The position numbers were made by a program, and so were the translations under genes. Shown here piece by piece: positions 7,114 to 13,907 of a stretch of DNA of 20,436 nt. Origin of the DNA: a virus; IMG/VR virus record IMGVR_UViG_3300036770_003082, positions 1 through 20,436 of that record. The stretch is one strand, 5' to 3'. How positions within the stretch are numbered: the stretch's first letter is position 1; each line of letters opens with the position of its first letter. A model generated the notes under the pieces. It worked only from the letters and a program-made list of their open reading frames with translations, did not search any database and was not told the origin of the DNA.

Positions 7114-9144
7114 TTAGGATATTTTAATCTCGCAAGAATCTGTAGTGCAGTACATTTCTCCCTGAGCCTCTAAATTTTCTACGCCGTCATAAATAGCAGA
7201 CCAGTCGATTTTCTTTATCTGCCCAATATAATTGTTATATTCTTCTTCGGTTATTTCTGTATATGGTTGCTGGGGATAAGTATGATTTCCCATGGGTAAG
7301 AAGGAAACTGCTTTTAGTTGTCCTTCATACATATGTAAGGCAGGCGCTACATGCTTTGCTTCAGTCTCTTTGTCAAATGAAAGCGTTACAGAAACGCCGT
7401 TGTCAGACCAATATTTCTGAGCAGTAGCAGCAAGCGCAATTTTCTCAAATAGGGTAACATCTTTTTCAGATCTTGAATGCCCAGAATGCACTGGAAAATA
7501 TACGACAGTTGTATTCGCAGATACAAGGTCATCTTCCATTTTATATCCAGCAGCCCTGAATAAGTGAATCATTGGGTCGGTATTCCCAAATCTAATTGCT
7601 CTCAAGAAATAATTTCCACCTGGTGCCCAGTGAACTCCTGGCGTTGCGCCAGAAAGAATTGATACAGACCCTGATGGCTTAACAGTTGTGACTCTAATGG
7701 AATCACGAACACATAGCCATTCAGAATAAGAGTGATCATATTTACGAATAGTCTTGTATCCTTCGTCCATCCATTCACGCACAACAGGCAAGCCAAATTT
7801 GTCTGAGAATGAAGCAATACCTGTAAGCGATGTTCCAATGCGACGATTACGCTGCATAATTCCATTTGTCTGCTGCCAGTGTGTTGGGATCAGCGTTACC
7901 GTCTTGCCATACAAATATGCAAACTTTAATGTACGCAAGAAATCTTCTTTAGACTCATGACGATTTAGGTGCACTTCAACCAAGGTACACAATTCGTATG
8001 ACTCCAATGGTTGCTCTGCACATGGATTAAAGCCCATGACACGATAATCTTTTCCATCCTTTGGATCAGCCAAACGACCATAGTTACGTGCTACATCAAG
8101 CCAAATGAATCCTGGCTCTCCATTGTTTACTATTAGGTCTACATAGTCTTCGTACTTTGTACCTACCGTCGCAGCAATGGAGTTATTAGACATCCATGCC
8201 CACCCTGGATTTTCTGGATCAAATGAATTACGCTCAGGGAAAACCTCAGCATTCTTCAAATTCATAAAGTCTTTATCTTCTGCTCCGCCCAAAGCCAAGG
8301 TAGCAGATCGTCTAACATTTCCTGATACCACACAAGTACCAATAAGGTTTACAAGGTCTACTATTGCTCTTGAGTCTAGGGTTTCTCCAGCCCTACCGCC
8401 GATTACAGCCCTGATCTGCTTGTGTAACTGTATAAGTGGTGCAGGACCGCTTGCGGTGCCTCCAAAACCCTTAATAGGAGCACCCAAAGGCCTAATAAGA
8501 TCATAATTAAACTCCTGAATATACATATTAGGCTTTAAAAATGAATTGATAAGTAATCTAACAGACTCTACCCATCCTTCACGAGTATCTGGTATTTGAT
8601 ATACTTGTGGTGGTTCTGTAGGATTATAAATAGATAGATTTTTATCCCCGCCCAAAGTATCAAATCCGACTCCAACTCCCATCATTAGGGCATCCATAAC
8701 CCAACCAAATAGTTGGCCTGGATCATTGCGATCTATGTCCTTTGTGGAAACCATAGCGCAATTCTGTAAAGCAGCCGAGTTTTTCTTTTCCATAGTAAGG
8801 GCTGTTCCAAAAGACCATAGGCCTCTTCCTGGTGGAGTCCACTTTAATTCAAATAAACGTTGATAGGCTTCTTTGGCAGATGCTTGAGCCTTATAGTCAT
8901 TCCAGGGTAGTCTGTTTTCTTTTGCGTGATTCTTCTGCGCTGAGTACATACCCTCGATTACTCTACGACAAACCTCATGCCATCTTTCTTTAGTTCCATC
9001 TTCTTTCATACGTGAGTAAGTGCGGATAAATGTAATCTCTCCTAATGAATTACCCCCAGCGTCTGTAAAACCAAATGGGGGTTCCTTTGTTTTATACTCA
9101 TTGATGAACTCTTCAGACAAACGAAAACTAAAAAAATCAGACAT
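7114..9144 (-). CDS. nrdJ: Class II (adenosylcobalamin-dependent) ribonucleoside-triphosphate reductase, monomeric
   Basis: A 676-residue protein, complete and close to the size of the Lactobacillus leichmannii-type monomeric enzyme. It reduces ribonucleoside triphosphates to deoxyribonucleotides using a cobalamin-derived thiyl radical, and works with or without oxygen. Key residues are present. Cys129 in LQNCAMVS and Cys386 in YELCTLVE form the reducing pair. Cys375 is the thiyl-radical cysteine and Glu377 the catalytic glutamate, both in FNPCAEQPLES. A C-terminal Cys666-x4-Cys671 pair (CTTDSC) relays electrons from thioredoxin. No intein interrupts the active site. The gene has a good Shine-Dalgarno (AGGAGA, 5 bases before the ATG) and its own strong promoter, unlike several leaderless neighbours. 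It would supply dNTPs for phage replication but is embedded among virion genes. It depends on cobalamin from the host or environment. The assignment is near certain. Confidence 0.97.
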   Translation of the reverse strand: MSDFFSFRLSEEFINEYKTKEPPFGFTDAGGNSLGEITFIRTYSRMKEDGTKERWHEVCRRVIEGMYSAQKNHAKENRLPWNDYKAQASAKEAYQRLFELKWTPPGRGLWSFGTALTMEKKNSAALQNCAMVSTKDIDRNDPGQLFGWVMDALMMGVGVGFDTLGGDKNLSIYNPTEPPQVYQIPDTREGWVESVRLLINSFLKPNMYIQEFNYDLIRPLGAPIKGFGGTASGPAPLIQLHKQIRAVIGGRAGETLDSRAIVDLVNLIGTCVVSGNVRRSATLALGGAEDKDFMNLKNAEVFPERNSFDPENPGWAWMSNNSIAATVGTKYEDYVDLIVNNGEPGFIWLDVARNYGRLADPKDGKDYRVMGFNPCAEQPLESYELCTLVEVHLNRHESKEDFLRTLKFAYLYGKTVTLIPTHWQQTNGIMQRNRRIGTSLTGIASFSDKFGLPVVREWMDEGYKTIRKYDHSYSEWLCVRDSIRVTTVKPSGSVSILSGATPGVHWAPGGNYFLRAIRFGNTDPMIHLFRAAGYKMEDDLVSANTTVVYFPVHSGHSRSEKDVTLFEKIALAATAQKYWSDNGVSVTLSFDKETEAKHVAPALHMYEGQLKAVSFLPMGNHTYPQQPYTEITEEEYNNYIGQIKKIDWSAIYDGVENLEAQGEMYCTTDSCEIKIS

Positions 9145-9149
9145 GTATT

Positions 9150-9205
9150 TCTCCTAATTGAAAACTGTAATGATTCAAGTATACCAGAGTTTTTGTTTTT
9201 ATCAA
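9150..9205 (-). promoter_or_regulatory. Promoter and ribosome-binding site of the nrdJ gene
   Basis: Minus strand: TTGATA (9205-9200), a 16-base spacer ending in TGG, then TATACT (9183-9178). This is a -35 plus extended -10 and the best-formed minus-strand promoter in the central region. The leader of about 25-30 bases carries AGGAGA (9155-9150), 5 bases from the ATG at 9144. This contrasts with the leaderless arrangement of the genes on either side. Confidence 0.65.
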
Positions 9206-9210
9206 ACTCT
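9186..9210. repeat. Inverted repeat over the nrdJ promoter -35 region
   Basis: The plus strand has AGAGTTT (9186-9192) and AAACTCT (9204-9210), perfect 7-base arms around 11 bases. The right arm overlaps the -35 hexamer and the spacer fills the loop, so the structure could be an operator for a repressor (NrdR-type or phage). It could also be a weak stem after the upstream gene, but no T-run follows it on the minus strand. It does not resemble a known NrdR box closely enough to call one. Confidence 0.35.
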
Positions 9211-9233
9211 AATGTTATTATTGAGACTTATTA

Positions 9234-9980
9234 TTAAATATAACTTTTTTTATTCCACATTAATTTTCTATATCCAGAATTAAACATTGTTCTTACTTTA
9301 TTAGTAATCATTTTTACTTTATCATTTTCTACTTGATCTCTAATAATTTCAGAAACAAAATCTTGTCTCATAAAAGGAATAACTTGAACCAATGGCGTAC
9401 CCCTATGGATGTATCCCTTAAAATCTTTTTTAACTAAAAAGGATAAAAGTCCATCTGATGGATATCCATCTATATCTATAACTGCAGCAATAGCATACAA
9501 AGGAGAAACTTCATGGTGTTGCGGTTGAATAAACAAAGCACTAACGCCCCTGCTGCCTTTTGCTACCCAAATAGGATTTATTCTAAATATGTGCTCTATA
9601 TATTGATCCTTATCTATAGGATATCCTTCTACCTGCTTCATATCATGATTACCAATCATTGGCTTTATTCCAAGATTTGAAAAACCCTCTAATGATTTTG
9701 GGATTTGAAATATTTTTTGTCCATTAGTAGTATCAATATATATATCAAAAGGTGCTTTAATTATATATCCACTTGAAAGCATATCTAAAAATGCTACACA
9801 TCTTTTTACTGTTAATCTTTGCATACCGTCGACTGGGGTATCGTCATTATTATAAAATGGCATTACTTTTTTAAACCATGAAGGTATTTCTTTAAATGCT
9901 GGAACTGGTTCTGGAAATAAATCTACATTTTTTGGCATTGTAGATATAAAAGAAATCTTAGCAGATTTTTTATCACTCAT
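9234..9980 (-). CDS. Phage protein of unknown function (PSWFKK...GTPLVQVIPF type)
   Basis: A 248-residue protein with no signal peptide or membrane segment. Visible landmarks are EIPSWFKKVMPF (31-42), KRCVAFLDMLSSGYIIKAPFDIY (59-81), FIQPQHHE (150-157), and near the end FKGYIHRGTPLVQVIPF (187-203). This combination recalls a recurrent phage family of unknown function, possibly related to the DUF6065 type, with a beta-rich core and a conserved ...GTPxxQVIPF strand. I could not confirm the family. The C-terminal 35 residues are basic and helical (VKMITNKVRTMFNSGYRKLMWNKKS). The ATG lies 6 bases after TGA-TATACT, so the gene is probably leaderless and separately promoted from the adhesin gene upstream. 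It lies just upstream of nrdJ. No function is assigned. Confidence 0.75.
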   Translation of the reverse strand: MSDKKSAKISFISTMPKNVDLFPEPVPAFKEIPSWFKKVMPFYNNDDTPVDGMQRLTVKRCVAFLDMLSSGYIIKAPFDIYIDTTNGQKIFQIPKSLEGFSNLGIKPMIGNHDMKQVEGYPIDKDQYIEHIFRINPIWVAKGSRGVSALFIQPQHHEVSPLYAIAAVIDIDGYPSDGLLSFLVKKDFKGYIHRGTPLVQVIPFMRQDFVSEIIRDQVENDKVKMITNKVRTMFNSGYRKLMWNKKSYI

Positions 9981-9986
9981 ATTAAC

Positions 9987-9995
9987 AGTATATCA
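9987..9995 (-). promoter_or_regulatory. Extended -10 promoter, leaderless type
   Basis: Minus strand TGA-TATACT (9995-9987) followed by exactly 6 bases and the ATG at 9980. The predicted transcription start coincides with the A of the ATG. It occupies the 26-base gap between the 463-residue adhesin and this gene. No clear -35 is present. Confidence 0.55.
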
Positions 9996-10006
9996 TATAT
10001 AATGAA

Positions 10007-10513
10007 CTATACTTGTGTATCAGGGCGATCAAATACTAACATTTTTGTAGTGAAAAAGTTATCATATGGTTCACAGTTAATTGAAACTTTATCTAAATTC
10101 ATATAAATCATTTCTACCAAAGAAATGTCAACAAAAGAATTTGTTTCTGGAGAGAAAATTTTATATGATGTATCAATGTCTACTGCTTTAATAAACTTAG
10201 TAGCCTGTCCTTTTTGAACAAGAACATAGTGAGACTTAGAGAATAAATCTCCATCAATATATACAAACTCGTCTTCTGTTGCAATATCTATAGCAACAAT
10301 TTGAGTTTCAACCCTGTTTGACTCATCAAGACTTATTGTTGACGAATCTACTTCCCACTCAATCCAATCCGTATTTGAAGGATTAGGAATATCTAATGCC
10401 AACAAAGTGTCTCCTACCTGAAGTTCTCCTGCTGTTTTTGTAGAACCTGGAACTCCTGCAGTTAAAACTTCAGTTAATATGCTAATTGAATTATAGAAAG
10501 CAAAACCTCCCAT
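10007..10513 (-). repeat. Hint-domain direct repeat, copy A
   Basis: This segment encodes GGFAFYNSIS through the C-terminus. It is similar at both protein and DNA level to 18187-18687, in the same orientation about 8.2 kb away. For example, both contain the identical 20-mer TCATATGGTTCACAGTTAAT (near 10061 and 18244). Recombination between the copies could delete, duplicate or exchange the intervening genes. Confidence 0.75.
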
Positions 10514-11398
10514 AGGAGCAAAACTAAATGATGGAGAAAATACGAATGCTACGAATGCACCAAACATTGGTGTAAAACTAAACGCTCCGAATGCTCCAAA
10601 GGCTCCAAATGGTGTAAAACTGAAGGCTCCGAATGCACCGAATGGTGTAAAACTGAAGGCTCCGAAGGCACCGAATGGTGTAAAACCAAATGGTGTGAAA
10701 CCGAAGGCACCGAATGGTGTAAAACCAAATGGTGTGAAACCGAAGGCACCGAATGGTGTAAAACTGAATGGCACAAAACTAAATGGTGTAAATGTAAATG
10801 TTGTCACTGTGCCAGAATTTGCTGATGTTCCAGAAGATCCATTACCATTATCTGCTCTAACATTATATGTTTGCTGTGATCCAGCCTCTTGGTTTACAGT
10901 TACTGATGTATTTGCAGTATTTCCAGACTTTCCATCTGATGATGTCCAATAATAATTTGTAATAGCCTTGCCACCATTATTTGGTGCTGACCAGGAAACT
11001 GTATCCTGTGCTGTGCCATTAACAGTAGATGCTGATGGAGCAGATGGAGTTGCTGGTACAGTAGTTGCTGTAGTTGCTGGAGCATTTACTCCTGAAGATT
11101 CTCCATAAGAGTCATATGCTTTTACTGTATATGTATATGATGTGCCACCCGACAATCCAGTTATTTGTGCAGTATTTGTTGGATGTGCAACAGTTGCTTT
11201 AAGAGTAGCACCATCATATACCTTGTATCCTGTTGGTGTATTTCCTGCTGTTGGATTAGTCCATGACACATTAATTGCACCATTACCAAACGCTCTACCA
11301 GTTCCTACATCTGATGCAGTTACGTTAGTAACATTGTTTGGTCCAATAAAGTTATCCTGTGCTGAGGCCTTTAGACCTCTTTTTCTTGCTTGTGCCAT
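10007..11398 (-). CDS. Modular phage adhesin: two FN3 domains, FTPFG repeats, C-terminal Hint-like domain
   Basis: A 463-residue protein. Residues about 22-110 and 115-200 are fibronectin type III-like beta sandwiches (AINVSWTNP...TGYKVYDG...ITGLSGGTSYTYTVKAYD; DTVSWSAPNNGGKAITNYYWTS). Residues 201-298 are a low-complexity tract of Phe-Thr-Pro-Phe-Gly and Phe-Gly-Ala units. Residues about 304-463 match a Hint (hedgehog/intein) fold: candidate nucleophile Ser304 in NSISILTEV, the GELQVGDTLLALD strand, His390 in DLFSKSHYVL, and CEPYDNFFTTKMLVFD at the end. The usual C-terminal His-Asn is replaced by Phe-Asp. The final 160 residues closely match those of the 584-residue protein at 18187-19941. 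A good Shine-Dalgarno (AAAGGAG) lies 7 bases before the ATG, 22 bases after the 645-residue fibre gene. The protein probably sits on the tail and contributes to host recognition. Self-cleavage is possible but unproven. Confidence 0.75.
   Translation of the reverse strand: MAQARKRGLKASAQDNFIGPNNVTNVTASDVGTGRAFGNGAINVSWTNPTAGNTPTGYKVYDGATLKATVAHPTNTAQITGLSGGTSYTYTVKAYDSYGESSGVNAPATTATTVPATPSAPSASTVNGTAQDTVSWSAPNNGGKAITNYYWTSSDGKSGNTANTSVTVNQEAGSQQTYNVRADNGNGSSGTSANSGTVTTFTFTPFSFVPFSFTPFGAFGFTPFGFTPFGAFGFTPFGFTPFGAFGAFSFTPFGAFGAFSFTPFGAFGAFGAFSFTPMFGAFVAFVFSPSFSFAPMGGFAFYNSISILTEVLTAGVPGSTKTAGELQVGDTLLALDIPNPSNTDWIEWEVDSSTISLDESNRVETQIVAIDIATEDEFVYIDGDLFSKSHYVLVQKGQATKFIKAVDIDTSYKIFSPETNSFVDISLVEMIYMNLDKVSINCEPYDNFFTTKMLVFDRPDTQV
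10505..10798 (-). repeat. FTPFG/FGA repeat tract
   Basis: It encodes about 98 residues made almost wholly of Phe, Gly, Ala, Thr, Pro and Ser in units such as FGAFGFTPFGFTP and FGAFGAFSFTP. All repeat lengths are multiples of three, so copy-number change would alter protein length without a frameshift. Confidence 0.85.
10677..10754 (-). repeat. Perfect 39-base tandem duplication
   Basis: Bases 10677-10715 and 10716-10754 are identical 39-mers, each coding for a 13-residue FTP/FG unit. A diverged partial copy continues on each side. Perfect identity at synonymous positions indicates very recent slippage or unequal recombination. Confidence 0.9.
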
Positions 11399-11420
11399 GT
11401 TTGTTCTCCTTTAATTTTTA

Positions 11421-13358
11421 TTAAGCAGTTAAGTCGCCCATTACTACCCATGTATCTGTTGCTCTCTTAAATAGAGTTGCAGAAGACCATTGAGTACGTA
11501 ACTTTAGACCTGGTGTAGCATTTACTGTCACGCCAGAAGCGCCAGCAATTGTTACCTGTCCAGCGCCAGTTTGAAGAATATCAATAGATGTTCCTACTGG
11601 ATATGCTACTGTAGCATTTGTTGGAATTGTAACAGTTTGAGCAGTTGCCTTACCCATTTCAATTAATGAATCTCTTTCTGTCAATGCTGAAAGAGTATAA
11701 GAATCTGTCTTTTGAGAAATTGGTGTGCGTGATGCAACACCTTCCTTTGTTTGTGTACCATCTGTAAAAGCAATTCCTGATGCTGCTACAGTTACTGTTC
11801 CAGTAAATGTAGGAGAGGCAAGAGGAGCCTTGAGTGCTAGTGAGTTTGTAACTGTTGATGCAAAGTTAGCATCATCACCCAATGCTGCAGCGAGTTCATC
11901 AAGAGTATTTAATGCTCCTGGTGCTGATGCAATTAAATCGCTTACTGCGCCAGTTACGAACTCTGTTGTAGCAATTTGAGTTGTATTTGTTCCTGCAGTT
12001 GCAGTTGGGGCAGTTGGAGTTCCAGTAAGTGCTGGAGAAGCCAATGGCGCCTTTAGTGCAAGATCTGAAGTTAAGTCAGTAACATCTGCTTGTGCAACTG
12101 CTGCAGAAGAAGACAATACTCCAGAGGAGTCTGTCTTAACATATCCTGCAGTTGAAAGTGGGGCTGTTACTGTTCCAGTAAATGTTGGTGAAGCAATTGG
12201 TGCATAAGTCGATGCTGCGGTTGCAGATGCCAACTTAGAATCAATTTGAGTTTGAATTGAAGAGGTAACACCGTCTAGATATCCCAATTCTGTTGAAGAG
12301 ACATCCCCTATTGAAGTAGTTGTTGGAAGTGTTACAGTTCCAGTAAATGTTGGACCTGCAAGAGGAGCCTTATCGTTAAGGCTATCTGTTAGCCCATCAA
12401 TTTTTCCTTGTGATATGGCAGCAGTTGTTGAAATATCTGTATCTACAATTGTTCCATTTTCAATTTTATCAGAAGTAATTGACCCATCTGCAATTTTTGA
12501 GGTAGTAACATTAGAGTCTAAAATTTTTGCAGTTGTTACAGCATCATCTGCAATTTTTGCAGTAGTTACTGTACCATCTGTAGGGGTTCTTGTGTCAGAC
12601 AATCTTGAGTCATTTGTATATACTAAATCTGCAGTATTTGTTATACCGTGAACTGATGTTGTTTCATCAGCATGTGATGATAGATCTGTTACATATACTA
12701 AATCTGCAGTATCGCTAATGCCGTGAACTGATGTTGTAACGCTATTATGTGTTCCAACAGCGCTATCTGCATAAGATTTTGTTGCTAATAATGTTGTATC
12801 TGGAATTCCATGTACATCTGTTGTGTCGGAATTATGTCCAGACAAATCTGCTGTTAAAACTAAGTCTGTTGTATCTGCTATACCGTGTACGTTGGTTGTT
12901 ACATTTTTGTGTGTAGTAACGGCACTGTCAGCATAAGACTTTGTTGCTAGTTCTGCCACATCTGTAATTCCATGAACGTTTGTTGTTGCACTTTCGTGAT
13001 TAGTAAATGCTGTCAATCCAGCCTTTTGAGAAAGTGCATTTGTAATTGTTGTAGCAAATGAAGAGTCGCTATCAATAGCCAATGCTAGTTCATTTAAAGT
13101 ATTAAGTGCTGCTGGTGCTCCAGCAACCAAATCACTTACTGCTGTAGCAACCTTTGAATCAATTGTAGATTCAATTGCTGCTGTATCAAAATCTGATGAA
13201 TCTGCGAAGTAGGAGAGAGCAGACCATGCAGATGAACCATTACCCATCTTGAACTTGCCTGTGTCAGTCTCAAATCCGATTTCTCCTGCTGCTAAAATAG
13301 GGTTTGCAGATGTCCACTGTGCTGCGGTTCCTCTGCGCTGTTGCATTCTTGTTGCCAT
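11421..13358 (-). CDS. Tail fibre protein with Mtd-type N-terminus, VHGI repeats and GDLTA C-terminal domain
   Basis: A 645-residue protein. Residues 5-50 (QQRRGTAAQWTSANPILAAGEIGFETDTGKFKMGNG...) are the attachment module common at the start of phage fibres. Residues 120-240 contain five VHGI motifs at 128, 157, 182, 211 and 236. Residues 262-310 carry four to five TTAKIxD-type decamers. PLAxPTFTGTVT-type repeats follow near 332, 388, 438 and 512, interspersed with APAALNTLNELA-type helices. The last 100 residues form a compact domain ending TDTWVVMGDLTA that is shared with the truncated gene at the right edge. The composition is that of a trimeric beta-structured fibre. The gene has a good Shine-Dalgarno (AAGGAGAG) and an extended -10 about 45 bases upstream. 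It probably forms a fibre that displays or carries the adhesin encoded next. Confidence 0.85.
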   Translation of the reverse strand: MATRMQQRRGTAAQWTSANPILAAGEIGFETDTGKFKMGNGSSAWSALSYFADSSDFDTAAIESTIDSKVATAVSDLVAGAPAALNTLNELALAIDSDSSFATTITNALSQKAGLTAFTNHESATTNVHGITDVAELATKSYADSAVTTHKNVTTNVHGIADTTDLVLTADLSGHNSDTTDVHGIPDTTLLATKSYADSAVGTHNSVTTSVHGISDTADLVYVTDLSSHADETTSVHGITNTADLVYTNDSRLSDTRTPTDGTVTTAKIADDAVTTAKILDSNVTTSKIADGSITSDKIENGTIVDTDISTTAAISQGKIDGLTDSLNDKAPLAGPTFTGTVTLPTTTSIGDVSSTELGYLDGVTSSIQTQIDSKLASATAASTYAPIASPTFTGTVTAPLSTAGYVKTDSSGVLSSSAAVAQADVTDLTSDLALKAPLASPALTGTPTAPTATAGTNTTQIATTEFVTGAVSDLIASAPGALNTLDELAAALGDDANFASTVTNSLALKAPLASPTFTGTVTVAASGIAFTDGTQTKEGVASRTPISQKTDSYTLSALTERDSLIEMGKATAQTVTIPTNATVAYPVGTSIDILQTGAGQVTIAGASGVTVNATPGLKLRTQWSSATLFKRATDTWVVMGDLTA

Positions 13359-13404
13359 ATTTTTTCTCTCCTTATGGTATTTCTACCGTTTTATTTCTGT
13401 GCTT

Positions 13405-13413
13405 ATTATAACA
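13405..13413 (-). promoter_or_regulatory. Extended -10 promoter of the 645-residue fibre gene
   Basis: Minus strand TGT-TATAAT (13413-13405), about 46 bases before the ATG, with AAGGAGAG just upstream of the start. Upstream of the -10 box lies TCAATT-AAA-AATTGA (13411-13426 region), a 6-base-arm inverted repeat that overlaps the end of the preceding gene. It could be an operator or a weak stem. No clear -35 was seen. Confidence 0.5.
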
Positions 13414-13420
13414 TCAATTT

Positions 13421-13876
13421 TTAATTGAAGTTATCTATTGCGCTGCCTCCATCATAAACCAAAGTCCATGAATTAGTATTATAGGATCCCCCATCTACTG
13501 GAGAACCCTGTGGGTCGTTAAAACTACCTCCACTTATGAAGGTAGAAACTATAAGTCCGTTTCCATCAATTGATGTATCATGAATATGGTCTGGAAGACC
13601 TAATGTGTCATCAATTGCTGCCATGGTAATCCATGTATCAGAATAATAAACATTAACTCTTGAGGTTAATGTGTCAAACCATAAATCTCCATTTGATGGT
13701 GATTCGGGAGCGGTAGATCCAACAACCATACCGCTTGCTAATGAATCTACATAAGCCTTAGTAGCAGCATGTGTGTCAAGTGTAGGTGTTCCTACAACTA
13801 CAGATCCTCCAAAACTACCGCCATTAGTGACGACTAGTCCGTTTTTGACCTTGAAATCTTTATCTACTGTTGCCAA
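13421..13876 (-). CDS. Short tail-fibre-like structural protein
   Basis: A 151-residue protein. The start is a TTG at 13876, chosen because MATVDKDFKVKNGLVV matches MATVTKDFKVKNGLIV at the ATG start of the next gene upstream. A GAGGGAG Shine-Dalgarno also lies about 9 bases ahead. DTHAATKAYVDSLA (about 34-47) is the trimerisation-helix motif typical of fibres. NGDLWFDTLTSRVNVYYSDTWITM (about 62-85) is a small beta module common in marine phage fibres. The tail half is Gly/Ser-rich with HIHDTSIDGNG. It is probably a fibre or collar accessory that shares its N-terminal attachment module with the 566-residue protein. The exact role is unknown. Confidence 0.75.
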   Translation of the reverse strand: MATVDKDFKVKNGLVVTNGGSFGGSVVVGTPTLDTHAATKAYVDSLASGMVVGSTAPESPSNGDLWFDTLTSRVNVYYSDTWITMAAIDDTLGLPDHIHDTSIDGNGLIVSTFISGGSFNDPQGSPVDGGSYNTNSWTLVYDGGSAIDNFN

Positions 13877-13907
13877 GATCTACCACTCCCTCTTTTTATT
13901 TATTTTG

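Noticed and set aside
8177-8506. A 109-residue plus-strand frame
   Set aside because: Antisense to conserved nrdJ codons, with no initiation signals.
7114-9144. Intein in the ribonucleotide reductase
   Set aside because: RNR genes often carry inteins, but this protein is of normal length and the NPCAEQPLES and neighbouring active-site segments are uninterrupted.
10007-10489. Classical splicing intein at the adhesin C-terminus
   Set aside because: There is no C-extein, and the terminal His-Asn is replaced by Phe-Asp, so splicing is not possible. Only a Hint-like fold with possible N-terminal cleavage is claimed.
10549-10776. A 75-residue His/Leu/Ser-rich frame on the minus strand in the repeat region
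   Set aside because: An out-of-frame reading of the FTPFG repeats. No Shine-Dalgarno, and it is inside the adhesin gene.
10505-13358. Diversity-generating retroelement acting on the Mtd-like fibre
   Set aside because: The N-terminus resembles the Mtd attachment module, but no reverse transcriptase, template repeat or adenine-biased variable repeat was seen in the window.
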